In this document: in pieces, positions 25,930 through 33,864 of the stretch
Position numbering within the stretch: position 1 is the stretch's first letter
Layout: every line of letters begins with the position of its first letter
Source of the DNA: Dyella sp. ASV24
GTDB lineage: Bacteria > Pseudomonadota > Gammaproteobacteria > Xanthomonadales > Rhodanobacteraceae
Assembly: GCF_016428905.1 (NCBI RefSeq)
Contig: NZ_JAELTQ010000031.1
Location: 1-39,024 of the forward strand
Length of the DNA: 39,024 bases
Direction of reading: 5' to 3'
Program-made: the position numbers and the translations under genes
Notes under the pieces: model-generated
Told to the model about the DNA's origin: nothing
Database searches by the model: none
The model's input: only the letters and a program-made list of their open reading frames with translations

Positions 25930-26310
25930 ATGAAGCGTTTGAATGTCGACAGGGCTCGCGGTATGCGAGGCACCCAAACGGATGCGGAGCAATTGCTCTG
26001 GTATTACCTGCGCAACCGTCGCATGCAAGGCTGGAAATTCCGACGCCAGCACGAAATCAGTCGTTACATCGTCGATTTTGTCTGTCCGGACGCGGGCCTG
26101 ATCGTGGAGCTAGACGGCGGTCGGCATGGCGATCAGTTGATTTATGACGAGCGCCGTACTCTTGAGCTCCAAACGATGGGCTACAGAGTCCTGCGTTTCT
26201 GGAACAATGATGTACTGAAAAACGTGGAAGGCGTGCTTGAGGTGATCCTGGAGGTCTTGGCAAGCCCGGCCCCTCACCCCAGCCCTCTCCCCGAAGGGGA
26301 GAGGGAGTAG
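25930..26310 (+). CDS. DUF559 (Vsr/restriction-endonuclease-like fold) protein inside the element
   Basis: 126 aa from ATG 25930; a GTG at 25894 is in frame but lies at the edge of the inverted repeat. DUF559 hallmarks: RALR-type start (RARGMRGTQTDAEQLLWYYL), GWKFRRQHEISRYIVDFVC with Asp49, ELDGGRH (60-66) with Glu60, then YDERRTLELQTMGYRVLRFW and NNDVLKN. The D...E pattern is the one expected to bind metal in this PD-(D/E)XK-like family, so the nuclease residues look intact. The last 15 residues (SPAPHPSPLPEGERE) are encoded by the right terminal repeat itself. The family is common but without an established cellular role; here its setting points to a role in the element's own spread. Confidence 0.85.
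   Translation: MKRLNVDRARGMRGTQTDAEQLLWYYLRNRRMQGWKFRRQHEISRYIVDFVCPDAGLIVELDGGRHGDQLIYDERRTLELQTMGYRVLRFWNNDVLKNVEGVLEVILEVLASPAPHPSPLPEGERE
26270..26305 (-). repeat. Right terminal inverted repeat of the DUF559 element
   Basis: Mirror copy of the left repeat: CCCCTCACCCCA tail, then a hairpin with 10-bp arms and loop GAA. It overlaps the 3' end of the DUF559 gene and ends 12 bp before the murL ribosome site, so it could influence murL-murD2 transcription. Confidence 0.75.
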
Positions 26311-26329
26311 CGTCGACGGAGACTTGAGA

Positions 26330-27673
26330 GTGACCACCAACATCAACCCCCGCCTGACCCAGGTATTCCGCTTCGTGCGGTGCAGCTACGCCGACGGCGT
26401 GGCTGAGCTGGTCTACGCCTTCGACCACGGCGAGGAGCTGATCGAGCGCGTGCGTTTCCCGAACGCGCCCGCGCTGCCGGCCAACCATCAGGCCGCGTTC
26501 GATCAGGCGCTGAAGATGCTGCATCTCATCGCGGGCGTGAGCTACTACAAGGCCGGTGTGCCGCCGCGTATCGATGTGGTCGGCGGTCCGCTGGACGACG
26601 CCACGGCCAATCTGCTGGACGAGCTGTATCTGCATGGACTCGCTGAGTTTGCCTATCGCAACGGGCTGGACCTGCGCGGTCGTATCCAATTCCCTCGCGG
26701 CGGCGCCACGCAGCCGGAAGCGAAGGCGTTGGGTTTGCCGCACCGCACGCTGGTGCCGATTGGCGGCGGCAAGGATTCGCTGGTTGCGGTGGAAGCGATC
26801 AAGTCCATCGGCGGTGATGCGACGGCCGTGTGGGTTGGCAATTCGCCGCTGATCGCCGCCTGTGCCGAGCGCACCGGGCTGCCTCTGCTCAACATCCAGC
26901 GCGAACTCGCGCCGGGCCTGTTCGAGCTCAATCGCCTTGGCGCATGGAACGGCCATATCCCGGTGACGGCGGTCAATTCCGTCATCCTCGCGGTGGCGGC
27001 GATCCTTTACGGTTTCGATAGCATTGCTTTCGCCAACGAGCGTTCCGCGTCTGCCGCCACGCTGGAGTACGAAGGCCAGCAGGTGAATCACCAGTGGAGC
27101 AAGGGCTATAGCTTCGAGCAATTGCTCAGTGACTGGCTGCACCAGCACGTTGCCGCCGATCTTGATTACTGCTCCTTGCTGCGGCCGTTCTCCGAACTGG
27201 CCGTGACCCGCGCCTTTTCCAAGCTCACGCCGTACTTCGACGTGTTCTCCAGCTGCAACCGCAACTTCAAGATCCTGGGCCCCAAGCCGGCCGATCGCTG
27301 GTGCGGTCAGTGCCCGAAGTGCCACTTCGTGTTCCTGGCGCTGGCGCCGTTCCTGGCCAAGCCGCGACTGCTGTCGATTTTCGGCCGAAACCTGCTGGAC
27401 GACGAAAATCTCGCCCCGGGTTTCGATGCGTTGCTTGAGTATCAGGATCACAAGCCGTTCGAATGCGTAGGTGAGGGCGCCGAAGCGCGCGCTGCGATGT
27501 ATGCACTGAGCCAGCGTTCGGAATGGCAGGAAGACACCCTGGTGGCACGTTTCATTCGTGACATCCTGCCGCAACTCGACGTGAGCGAGCTCGCGCTGGA
27601 GCCATGGTTGGAGCCGTCCGCCGAACAACGCATTCCCAAGCGTCTGCAGCCGGCGCTGGCGTTCTTCGCGTGA
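26330..27673 (+). CDS. murL: UDP-N-acetyl-alpha-D-muramoyl-L-alanyl-L-glutamate epimerase
   Basis: 447 aa from GTG 26330, chosen because GGAG lies exactly 8 nt upstream (the in-frame TTG at 26324 is too close to it). It matches MurL: a PP-loop-like nucleotide motif GGGKDS (145-150), NERSASAATLEYEGQQVNHQ, and a cysteine cluster WC-x2-C-x2-CHF (Cys325, 328, 331). In Xanthomonas oryzae MurL converts the terminal L-Glu of UDP-MurNAc-L-Ala-L-Glu to D-Glu in an ATP-dependent reaction. This gives the normal peptidoglycan precursor without glutamate racemase (MurI). The partner ligase gene murD2 overlaps its stop by 4 bp (GTGA), so the two are translationally coupled. Confidence 0.93.
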   Translation: MTTNINPRLTQVFRFVRCSYADGVAELVYAFDHGEELIERVRFPNAPALPANHQAAFDQALKMLHLIAGVSYYKAGVPPRIDVVGGPLDDATANLLDELYLHGLAEFAYRNGLDLRGRIQFPRGGATQPEAKALGLPHRTLVPIGGGKDSLVAVEAIKSIGGDATAVWVGNSPLIAACAERTGLPLLNIQRELAPGLFELNRLGAWNGHIPVTAVNSVILAVAAILYGFDSIAFANERSASAATLEYEGQQVNHQWSKGYSFEQLLSDWLHQHVAADLDYCSLLRPFSELAVTRAFSKLTPYFDVFSSCNRNFKILGPKPADRWCGQCPKCHFVFLALAPFLAKPRLLSIFGRNLLDDENLAPGFDALLEYQDHKPFECVGEGAEARAAMYALSQRSEWQEDTLVARFIRDILPQLDVSELALEPWLEPSAEQRIPKRLQPALAFFA

Positions 27674-29040
27674 CCTCTCCGTTACCGCTGAGCATCGCGG
27701 ATCTTGCCGACAAGCGGGTGGCGATCTGGGGATTCGGGCGCGAGGGCAAGGCGGCTATCGCTGCCATTCGCTCACGTCTCCCCGCGTTGCCGCTGACTTT
27801 GTTCTGCAGCGATGCGGAAGTCGTTGCCGCGAGGGCGTTCGATGCGACGCTGACGGTGCACGGTGTAGAACCCGACGCGGCGGCGCTTGCCCCGTTCGAC
27901 GTGGTGGTGAAGTCCCCTGGCATTTCCGCGTACAAGCCCGCCCTGCTGGCCGCGCGTGAGGCCGGCATCCGCGTGTCGTCGGGAACCGCCCTATGGTTTG
28001 CAGAGAAGCCGGGTGCGCGCGTCGTCGCCGTAACGGGCACCAAGGGCAAGAGCACGACCACAGCCTTGCTTGCGCATCTCGCGCGCAGCCTGGGCGTGCG
28101 TACCGCACTGGCAGGCAACATCGGCATGCCACTGCTGGAACTGGTCGATCAGCCCGCTGATCTCTGGGCCATCGAGCTGTCGAGTTTTCAGACGGGCGAA
28201 GCCGGCCCCGTCGAGCTGGGTGTCATCACCAGTCTCTACGAAGAACACCTCGACTGGCACGGCACGCGTGAACGCTATATCGAAGACAAGCTCAAGCTGA
28301 CTGACGTGTCGAAACAGTTGTTGGTGAATGCCACGCAGCCTTCGCTGCTTGAGCGCACGTCGAGTCACCCGCATCGCATCGTGTTCGGCAATCCGGAGGG
28401 CTGGCATGTTGCGGATGGTTTCATTCGTCGCGGCACGCAGCGGGTATTCGAGGCGGCCAAGCTGCGCGCGCCGGGTGAGCACAACGCGCTCAATGCCTGC
28501 GCGGCGCTCGCGGCGCTGGAGGTCATGGGCTTCGACGCGCTGGAGGCCGCGCCATCCCTTGCCGCCTTCCGTCCCTTGCCGCATCGCCTGCAGCCGCTGG
28601 GTGAACACGATGGCTTTCATTGGATCAACGATTCCATCAGCACCATGCCCCAGGCTGCGCTGGCAGCGCTCGATAGTCTGCAGGGGCAGACCGTCACCCT
28701 CATTGTGGGTGGACACGATCGCGGACTGGATTGGAGCGAGTTCGTCGCGGCGATGAAGGTACGTGCGCCGCACGCCATCCTGGCGCAAGGCGCCAATGGT
28801 CCGCGCGTCGCGCGAGCGTTGCGCGAGGCCGGTGTGGCGGTGGAAGAGGCGAGCGATCTTGCTGCGGCCGTTGCACGCGCACGGACGCTGACGCCCGCAG
28901 GTGGCACCATTCTGTTGTCGCCCGGCGCGCCCAGCTTTGACCAGTTCCACGACTATGCGGATCGTGGCCGCCATTTCGCTGAGATGGCTGGTTTTGATGC
29001 GCATGAGATCGTTGGCATCGAAGGGCTTGGCATCGTCTGA
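27670..29040 (+). CDS. murD2: UDP-N-acetylmuramoyl-L-alanine--L-glutamate ligase
   Basis: 456 aa from GTG 27670, which overlaps the murL TGA. Mur ligase layout: N-terminal Rossmann-like domain (VAIWGFGREGKAA), central ATPase domain with P-loop GTKGKST (123-129) and the AIELSSFQT and EEHLDWHGT segments, and a C-terminal domain with HRLQPLGEHDGFHWINDS and LSPGAPSFDQF. On sequence alone it would be called MurD. The tight pairing with murL marks it as MurD2, which adds L-Glu instead of D-Glu to UDP-MurNAc-L-Ala. It acts in the cytoplasm, before MurE adds diaminopimelate made by the nearby LysAC. Confidence 0.92.
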   Translation: MTSPLPLSIADLADKRVAIWGFGREGKAAIAAIRSRLPALPLTLFCSDAEVVAARAFDATLTVHGVEPDAAALAPFDVVVKSPGISAYKPALLAAREAGIRVSSGTALWFAEKPGARVVAVTGTKGKSTTTALLAHLARSLGVRTALAGNIGMPLLELVDQPADLWAIELSSFQTGEAGPVELGVITSLYEEHLDWHGTRERYIEDKLKLTDVSKQLLVNATQPSLLERTSSHPHRIVFGNPEGWHVADGFIRRGTQRVFEAAKLRAPGEHNALNACAALAALEVMGFDALEAAPSLAAFRPLPHRLQPLGEHDGFHWINDSISTMPQAALAALDSLQGQTVTLIVGGHDRGLDWSEFVAAMKVRAPHAILAQGANGPRVARALREAGVAVEEASDLAAAVARARTLTPAGGTILLSPGAPSFDQFHDYADRGRHFAEMAGFDAHEIVGIEGLGIV

Positions 29041-29183
29041 CCAGACGCCGTGGCAGGGGAGCACTCGTGTGCGAAAGCCTGACGAAGCAGGTGCGTTCGA
29101 ACACCACGGTTGCGTATGTGTACGTTTCTGCAGAAAGACGGCGTGTCGCTTAGACTGGTGCTTCGAGCGAACGGAGCGTCCTC

Positions 29184-29588
29184 ATGCCCAAAGCCACGCC
29201 ATTCCTCATGTTCCAAGGTGGCAGCGCGCAAACTGCGCTTGACCTGTACTTCGCCACGTTCCCGGGCTCGCGCATGCTGAGCGTCGATTACTATGCCAAG
29301 GGCGAGCTCGGTCCAGAAGGTTCGATCAAGGTGGCGCGGTTTGCTCTGTGCGGTGCCGAATTCATGTGTTCGGACAGTCCAATCGAGCATGCATTCTCGT
29401 TTACGCCATCCAGTTCCATCTTCGTGGAATTCGAGGTGGCGGAGTCACTGGACCGGACGTTCGCCGTGCTTTCTGACGGTGGCGAGGTGCTCATGCCGCT
29501 GGATGACTATGGGTTCAGTCGCCGCTTCGGCTGGGTGAACGATCGATTCGGTGTGTCCTGGCAGTTATCGTTACCGCTTGCACACTGA
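29184..29588 (+). CDS. VOC-fold protein, PhnB / 3-demethylubiquinone-methyltransferase-like family
   Basis: 134 aa; GGAG lies 7 nt before ATG 29184. It shows the pattern of the PF06983 branch of the vicinal-oxygen-chelate fold: TPFLMFQGGSAQTALDLYFA, then FALCGAEFMCSD, SFTPSSSIFVEFE, and a C-terminal GGEVLMPLDDYGFSRRFGWV followed by DRFGVSWQL. Despite the historical family name these proteins are not shown to be methyltransferases, and no SAM motif is present. Metal ligands are not clear. It is followed 12 bp later by an acetyltransferase gene, probably as one transcript. Confidence 0.85.
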   Translation: MPKATPFLMFQGGSAQTALDLYFATFPGSRMLSVDYYAKGELGPEGSIKVARFALCGAEFMCSDSPIEHAFSFTPSSSIFVEFEVAESLDRTFAVLSDGGEVLMPLDDYGFSRRFGWVNDRFGVSWQLSLPLAH

Positions 29589-29600
29589 TACGCGACGGCT

Positions 29601-30071
29601 ATGACGATGGATATCCGCATTGACGATCTGCGTGGTGCTGAGGTTGCGGCATTGCTGCAGGAACACCTCGACGACATGGCGCAGCACTCGCCGCCAGAAA
29701 GCATCCACGCACTCGATTTGGAGAGGCTCCGCCGTCCGGAGATCACGTTCTGGACGGTGTGGGAGGATGGGCTGTTGCTGGGCTGTTGCGCGATAAGGGA
29801 ACTCGACCCCACGCACGGAGAGATCAAATCCATGCGTACCTCGAAGCACCATCGCCGCAAAGGCACGGCCGCCTTCATGGTGCAACACATCCTCGATGAA
29901 GCCGTACGTCGTGGCTATCAACGCCTGAGCCTGGAAACCGGCTCGCCCGCTGCCTTTGAGCCCGCGAGACGGTTGTATGCGCGGTTCGGTTTTACCTTCT
30001 GTGAGCCGTTCGGGGACTACGTGGAGGACAGGTACAGCGTATTCATGACGCGGGCGATCCAGCGCAGCTAA
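29601..30071 (+). CDS. GNAT-family N-acetyltransferase
   Basis: 156 aa from ATG 29601 (a second ATG at 29607 is possible; neither has a strong ribosome site). GNAT motifs are clear: central strand GLLLGCCAIREL, strand GEIKSMRTSKHHRRKGTAAF with the acetyl-CoA pyrophosphate-binding R-R-K-G-x-A, and the C-terminal RLYARFGFTFCEPFGDY segment. It should transfer an acetyl group from acetyl-CoA to an amine. The substrate cannot be told; the profile resembles small-molecule or amino-acid acetyltransferases of the PhnO/YafP type. It is followed by a strong terminator. Confidence 0.9.
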   Translation: MTMDIRIDDLRGAEVAALLQEHLDDMAQHSPPESIHALDLERLRRPEITFWTVWEDGLLLGCCAIRELDPTHGEIKSMRTSKHHRRKGTAAFMVQHILDEAVRRGYQRLSLETGSPAAFEPARRLYARFGFTFCEPFGDYVEDRYSVFMTRAIQRS

Positions 30072-30121
30072 CGGGGCACAAAGAACGCCTCGTACAAATG
30101 GCGCTGTGCACTCCCGGAAAA

Positions 30122-30153
30122 AAAGGCCACGCTCCTTACGAGGCGTGGCCTTT
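30122..30153. terminator. Bidirectional terminator between GNAT and M13 peptidase genes
   Basis: 11-bp arms AAAGGCCACGC / GCGTGGCCTTT with a 10-nt loop, an A-run on the left (GGAAAAAAAGG) and CTTTTTC on the right. It lies between convergent genes and has U-tracts in both directions, the clearest intrinsic terminator in the window. Confidence 0.9.
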
Positions 30154-30177
30154 CTTTTTCATCGCGCTGAAGGTCTG

Positions 30178-32256
30178 TTACCAGATCTTTACGCGGTCCG
30201 CCGGAGCGAGGTACAGCGTTTCACCCGGCTTGGGTTGGAACGCGTCATACCAGCCGTCGAGATTGCGCACGGTCTGCGCGCGGAAGCGGCCCGGCGAATG
30301 CTCGTTGCCGATCACGCGCTGGCGCATGGCGGCATCGCGGACCTTCTCGCGCCAGCTCTGGCCGAAGGCGAGGAAGAAGCGCTGGTCACCGGTCAGGCCA
30401 TCAACGACCGGAGCCGGCTTGTCGCCGAGCGACTTGTGGTACGCGATGTAGGCCACGGTCAGGCCGGACACGTCGGCGATGTTCTCGCCCAGCGTCTGCT
30501 GGCCATTCACGTGCAGGCCCGGCAAGGCCTCGTACGCGTTGTATTGCTCGACCAGTTTCTGGCCCGCCGCCTTGAAGTGCGCCTGATCTTCCGGTGTCCA
30601 CCAGTTGGCCAGGTTGCCCTGCGCGTCGAATTCGGCGCCGAGGTTGTCGAAGCTGTGGCTGATTTCGTGCCCGATCACAGCACCGATGGATCCGTAGTTC
30701 GCTGCGGCATCGGCCTTCGGGTCGAAGAACGGTGCTTCGAGGATCGCCGCGGGGAAGTTCAGTGCGTTCTGCAGCGGCAGGTTCACGGCGTTCACCGTCT
30801 GCGGCGTCATCCACCATTCGCCGCGATCCACCGACTGCCCAAGCTTGGCGAGCTGGTGGTCGTACTCGTACTTTTCGGCGCGCTGTTGGTTACCCAGTGC
30901 GTCGTCGGCGCGGATATCGAGCTTGGCGTAGTTACGCCACGTTTCCGGGTAGCCCACGCTGACGCGAATGCTGGCAATTTTTGCCTTGGCCTTCTGGCGC
31001 GTAGCGGGGGTCATCCAGTCGATATGGTCCACGCGCTCGTCGAACGCGGCGAGGATGTTCTTCACCATCTGCTCGACCTGTTGCTTGGACGAGGCGGGGA
31101 AGTATTCCTTCACGTAGATCTGGCCGACCGCATCGCCGAGTGCGACGTTGGTGCTGGCCACGGCGCGCTTCCAGCGATCACGCTGCTTGGGCGTGCCGGA
31201 CAAGGTCTGGCCGTAGAAGCCGAAGCTGAGGTCGGCATAGGCCTTGGGCAGCAGCGACGCGCTCTCGTTGAGTGCGTGGAAGGTGAGGTAATCCTTCCAC
31301 GCCTGCAGCGGTTCGCTGGCGGTCAGTGCGGAGAGTGACTTGATGGCCGGTACCTGCCACACGTCGACGATCTTCTGCTGATCGAGGCCAGCGGCCTTGA
31401 AGTAGGCAGCCCAGTCCAGTCCCGGCGCGTTCTTGGCGAACGAGGTCAGCGGCCACGGATTGTTGGCCTTGTGGATGTCCTGGCTGTCGACGATATCGAC
31501 CTGTGCTTTGGCGATCTTGGTTTCCAGGTCGAGCACGCTTTTCGCCTTCGCGTCGGCATCGGCCACGCCCGCCTGCTTCAACAGGGCAGCGACGTACGCC
31601 AGGTACTTGCCGCGCGTCTCTACCATGGCCTTGTCGTCGGACAGGTAATAGTCGCGCGTAGGCATGCCCAGGCCGCCCTGCAGCAGATACGGGATGTTGC
31701 GCGAAGCATCTTCCAGACCGTGCGACACAAACAGGCCGAACAGGTGCTCGGTGTGGAAGTTGGTGGCGTTCACCGGATCCACATCGGCGCGCAGGCCATC
31801 ACCCAGCACGCGGGCGAGGTCCGCCTTGCTGTTGATGGCGTCGATGGCCTTGAGTTCGGGCTGCAGCGGTTCGAGGCCGCGCTTCTCGATGGTGCCTTCG
31901 TCCATGAACGCGGCGTAGTAGTCGGCAATCTTGCGTTCGTTGCTGCCCGCGGCAGGCTTGCTCTTGCCAGCGGCCTGGATCAGGTCGGCGTTGCGCTTCT
32001 CGGCCTTCTGGAACACTTCCAGGAAGATGCCCGTGCTGGAGCGGTCGGCAGGAATCTCTGCCGTCTTCTTCCAGTTGCCGTTGGCATAGTTGTCGAAGTC
32101 GTTGCCGGGCAACACGCTGTGGTCGATGCCAGCCAGATCGATGCCGCTGGCGCTGCGCGCTGCCGTGTGAGCTGGAGCCGGCTGGGCCGCCGTACCCGCC
32201 ATGGCGCAGGTGGTGGCCATGGCGGCCGCCGTGAAAATCCAACGAAGTTGCCGCAT
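30178..32256 (-). CDS. M13 family (neprilysin/PepO-type) zinc metallopeptidase, exported
   Basis: 692 aa; AAGGAG lies 7 nt before ATG 32256. Signal peptide about 1-24 (AMAGTAAQ). The usual M13 N-terminal helical domain starts at SVLPGNDFDNYANGNW. The C-terminal catalytic domain carries HEISH (His530, Glu531, His534) with GHEISHSFDNLGAEFD, and the third zinc ligand Glu591 in ENIADVSGL. The family's ENxADxGG is conserved except Ser for the first Gly. The protein ends in VKIW, as M13 enzymes typically end in a short hydrophobic -W tail. It degrades peptides in the periplasm or outside. Length and motifs are complete. Monocistronic. Confidence 0.94.
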   Translation of the reverse strand: MRQLRWIFTAAAMATTCAMAGTAAQPAPAHTAARSASGIDLAGIDHSVLPGNDFDNYANGNWKKTAEIPADRSSTGIFLEVFQKAEKRNADLIQAAGKSKPAAGSNERKIADYYAAFMDEGTIEKRGLEPLQPELKAIDAINSKADLARVLGDGLRADVDPVNATNFHTEHLFGLFVSHGLEDASRNIPYLLQGGLGMPTRDYYLSDDKAMVETRGKYLAYVAALLKQAGVADADAKAKSVLDLETKIAKAQVDIVDSQDIHKANNPWPLTSFAKNAPGLDWAAYFKAAGLDQQKIVDVWQVPAIKSLSALTASEPLQAWKDYLTFHALNESASLLPKAYADLSFGFYGQTLSGTPKQRDRWKRAVASTNVALGDAVGQIYVKEYFPASSKQQVEQMVKNILAAFDERVDHIDWMTPATRQKAKAKIASIRVSVGYPETWRNYAKLDIRADDALGNQQRAEKYEYDHQLAKLGQSVDRGEWWMTPQTVNAVNLPLQNALNFPAAILEAPFFDPKADAAANYGSIGAVIGHEISHSFDNLGAEFDAQGNLANWWTPEDQAHFKAAGQKLVEQYNAYEALPGLHVNGQQTLGENIADVSGLTVAYIAYHKSLGDKPAPVVDGLTGDQRFFLAFGQSWREKVRDAAMRQRVIGNEHSPGRFRAQTVRNLDGWYDAFQPKPGETLYLAPADRVKIW

Positions 32257-32471
32257 GGGCGGTCTCCTTAGTGACTAAAGCCTAACGATAGTCCCAAATC
32301 CGGAGCGGTGGGGCATGACTAGGGGGACTGGCGCTTCGGGGGCTATGAGACTTTGTGACGGCCTGTAGCCTACTATGGAGGGCGCCCGGTCCGGGCGTTG
32401 GATGGATTACGGCCCGGGCACCGATAGCGGCCGCTGCTATGGCCTGACAAAACATCATAAGGATTGTGACG

Positions 32472-33791
32472 ATGCGTGCTGAAGGATGCAGCCGCCCGCG
32501 GGGACGTGCCGCGGGCTTCTTGGCAGGAATGCGGATGCTGTTCGTACTGGTGCTGGGATGGTCGGTGTTTCCCGCTCATGCCCAGGTTCATCCATGCAAT
32601 GGCTCTGGTCCGGGCGAGGTGATGGTCGGCGAACAGCCGGGCGGCAACGGCATAGCTCCGATTCCGCTTTGCCAGTACGTGGACAACGGCAGTTACCAGC
32701 AGGCGCCTCCCGCACCGGTGCGGCTACCGGATGTCTATATGGCCGTAGTGACCCATCCGGACACCAATCTGGTGTGGTCCGCTACGGGATACGCCAACGA
32801 GAAGCAGGCCGAACAGGTCGCGATGGATGCATGTGCAAAAGCCATGGGCGAGGGTTGCGGTGTCGCGGCAGGTTGGAGCAATCAGGCGGTGATCATTGTA
32901 GTCGCCGATGTCGCCGGCAATCTTTTCGTTAATGGCGATGGTGATGCGCGCAAAGCGCAGAAACTGGCGATGGGGGACTGTGAAAAGTACTCCACTGGCT
33001 GCCAGCTTATGAAAGTGGTAGTGAATGGTATGGCCGGTGGAGCCAATTATTTTCCTGCCACGTTCCCTGGGCGCAGGCTATTCGCATCGGTAGCGCGTCC
33101 CAAAGGCACACCACCCGAAAAGTGGGATGACAAAGCATGGCTGGCTACCGGTCAGGGCGGCTACAAAGCCGCCGAGGATGCGGTGCTGACGCAGTGTGCC
33201 CACGACACCGGCATGGAGTGCGAAATTCGCGTCACCGTAGGCAACGGTCTGATCGCCCGTTCGCTCGATGATCAGGGTCATATCTACTGGCTTAACGCCT
33301 CGGCTCCCGCCATCGTGGAGCGCATAGTTCGTTCCAGCTGCCCGAAGGAACGCGAGTGCCGGTTGGTGGATACGTTCGATGCGCGCACGCCACGCACGGC
33401 TGTCATTGACGTGAGTGGGTCCGAGGCCCCTGCGCGTGGCTTCTATTCGTTGGCGCGCCCGGTGGATGATGCGGCGGAAAAGGCATGGGGTAAGCGTGCG
33501 ATCGTGACGGGGCGCACTACGCGCGCGGAAGCGCAGGCGCAGGCAGTTGAGCTCTGCGAAGCCGAAAGTAAGATGCATTGCGAGGCGACGCCGAAAGAGG
33601 GCGATAGCGGCATCTCCCAGATGATGCTGTTGGTCCGCGACAGTACGGGTAAACCCAGTGTGTTCTTTGGCTCATCCAAAGATGACGTGAAGAACCAGAA
33701 GGAAAAGTACTGCGCCAAGAACAACGTATCCTGTCCAGGTGGCGAGGTGGTTGATCTCGCCAAGCCTGCGAAGACGACGGTGTCGATCTAG
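32472..33791 (+). CDS. Exported cysteine-rich protein with three DUF4189-like repeats
   Basis: 439 aa from ATG 32472 (AAGGA 8 nt upstream; GTG 32466 is too close to it). An unusually long, Arg-rich n-region precedes the signal core LFVLVLGWSVFPAHA|Q, so an internal start at MRMLFVLV is conceivable. The mature protein has three similar units of about 100 residues (beginning VYMAVVTHP, RLFASVARP and GFYSLARPV). Each has a helix with A-x-x-x-A-x-x-x-C and paired cysteines, matching the DUF4189 pattern and suggesting several disulfides. DUF4189 proteins are exported and of unknown function, frequent in Xanthomonadales and Mycobacteria. It is convergent with tamB. Upstream (32257-32471) holds the divergent promoters and a CGCCCGG / CCGGGCG palindrome at 32383. 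Confidence 0.8.
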   Translation: MRAEGCSRPRGRAAGFLAGMRMLFVLVLGWSVFPAHAQVHPCNGSGPGEVMVGEQPGGNGIAPIPLCQYVDNGSYQQAPPAPVRLPDVYMAVVTHPDTNLVWSATGYANEKQAEQVAMDACAKAMGEGCGVAAGWSNQAVIIVVADVAGNLFVNGDGDARKAQKLAMGDCEKYSTGCQLMKVVVNGMAGGANYFPATFPGRRLFASVARPKGTPPEKWDDKAWLATGQGGYKAAEDAVLTQCAHDTGMECEIRVTVGNGLIARSLDDQGHIYWLNASAPAIVERIVRSSCPKERECRLVDTFDARTPRTAVIDVSGSEAPARGFYSLARPVDDAAEKAWGKRAIVTGRTTRAEAQAQAVELCEAESKMHCEATPKEGDSGISQMMLLVRDSTGKPSVFFGSSKDDVKNQKEKYCAKNNVSCPGGEVVDLAKPAKTTVSI

Positions 33792-33811
33792 TCGCTGCAG
33801 TCCTTGCCGGA

Positions 33812-33844
33812 CCGCTCCTGATCACGATGCTGGTCATGGAGCGG
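33812..33844. terminator. Imperfect hairpin between DUF4189 gene and tamB
   Basis: Outer 7-bp arms CCGCTCC / GGAGCGG with an inner imperfect TGATCA / TGGTCA pairing, in the 73-bp gap between convergent genes. No T-run; a terminator role is only suggested by position. Confidence 0.35.
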
Positions 33845-33864
33845 TTGCGAAGCAAACATCCGGC

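Larger units (their letters stand above)
25855..26305 (+). mobile_element. DUF559-nuclease element with palindromic terminal inverted repeats
   Basis: A 451-bp unit bounded by 36-bp inverted repeats (25855-25890 and 26270-26305) that match at 34 of 36 positions by eye. Each repeat is itself a hairpin (10-bp arms CCCTCTCCCC / GGGGAGAGGG, 3-nt loop) plus a TGGGGTGAGGGG tail pointing inward. A single gene for a DUF559 nuclease-like protein fills the inside. It begins 14 bp after the lysAC stop and ends 24 bp before murL. No target-site duplication is evident. The related gene-less copy lies on the other side of lysAC. Mobility is inferred from this structure, not shown. Confidence 0.65.

Noticed and set aside
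30085-30146. A second inverted repeat (ACGCCTCGTA at 30085-30094 and TACGAGGCGT at 30137-30146) that is mutually exclusive with the terminator stem, like an antiterminator.
   Set aside because: It lies after both convergent genes, where attenuation would control nothing downstream, so chance or a remnant of a duplicated repeat is more likely.
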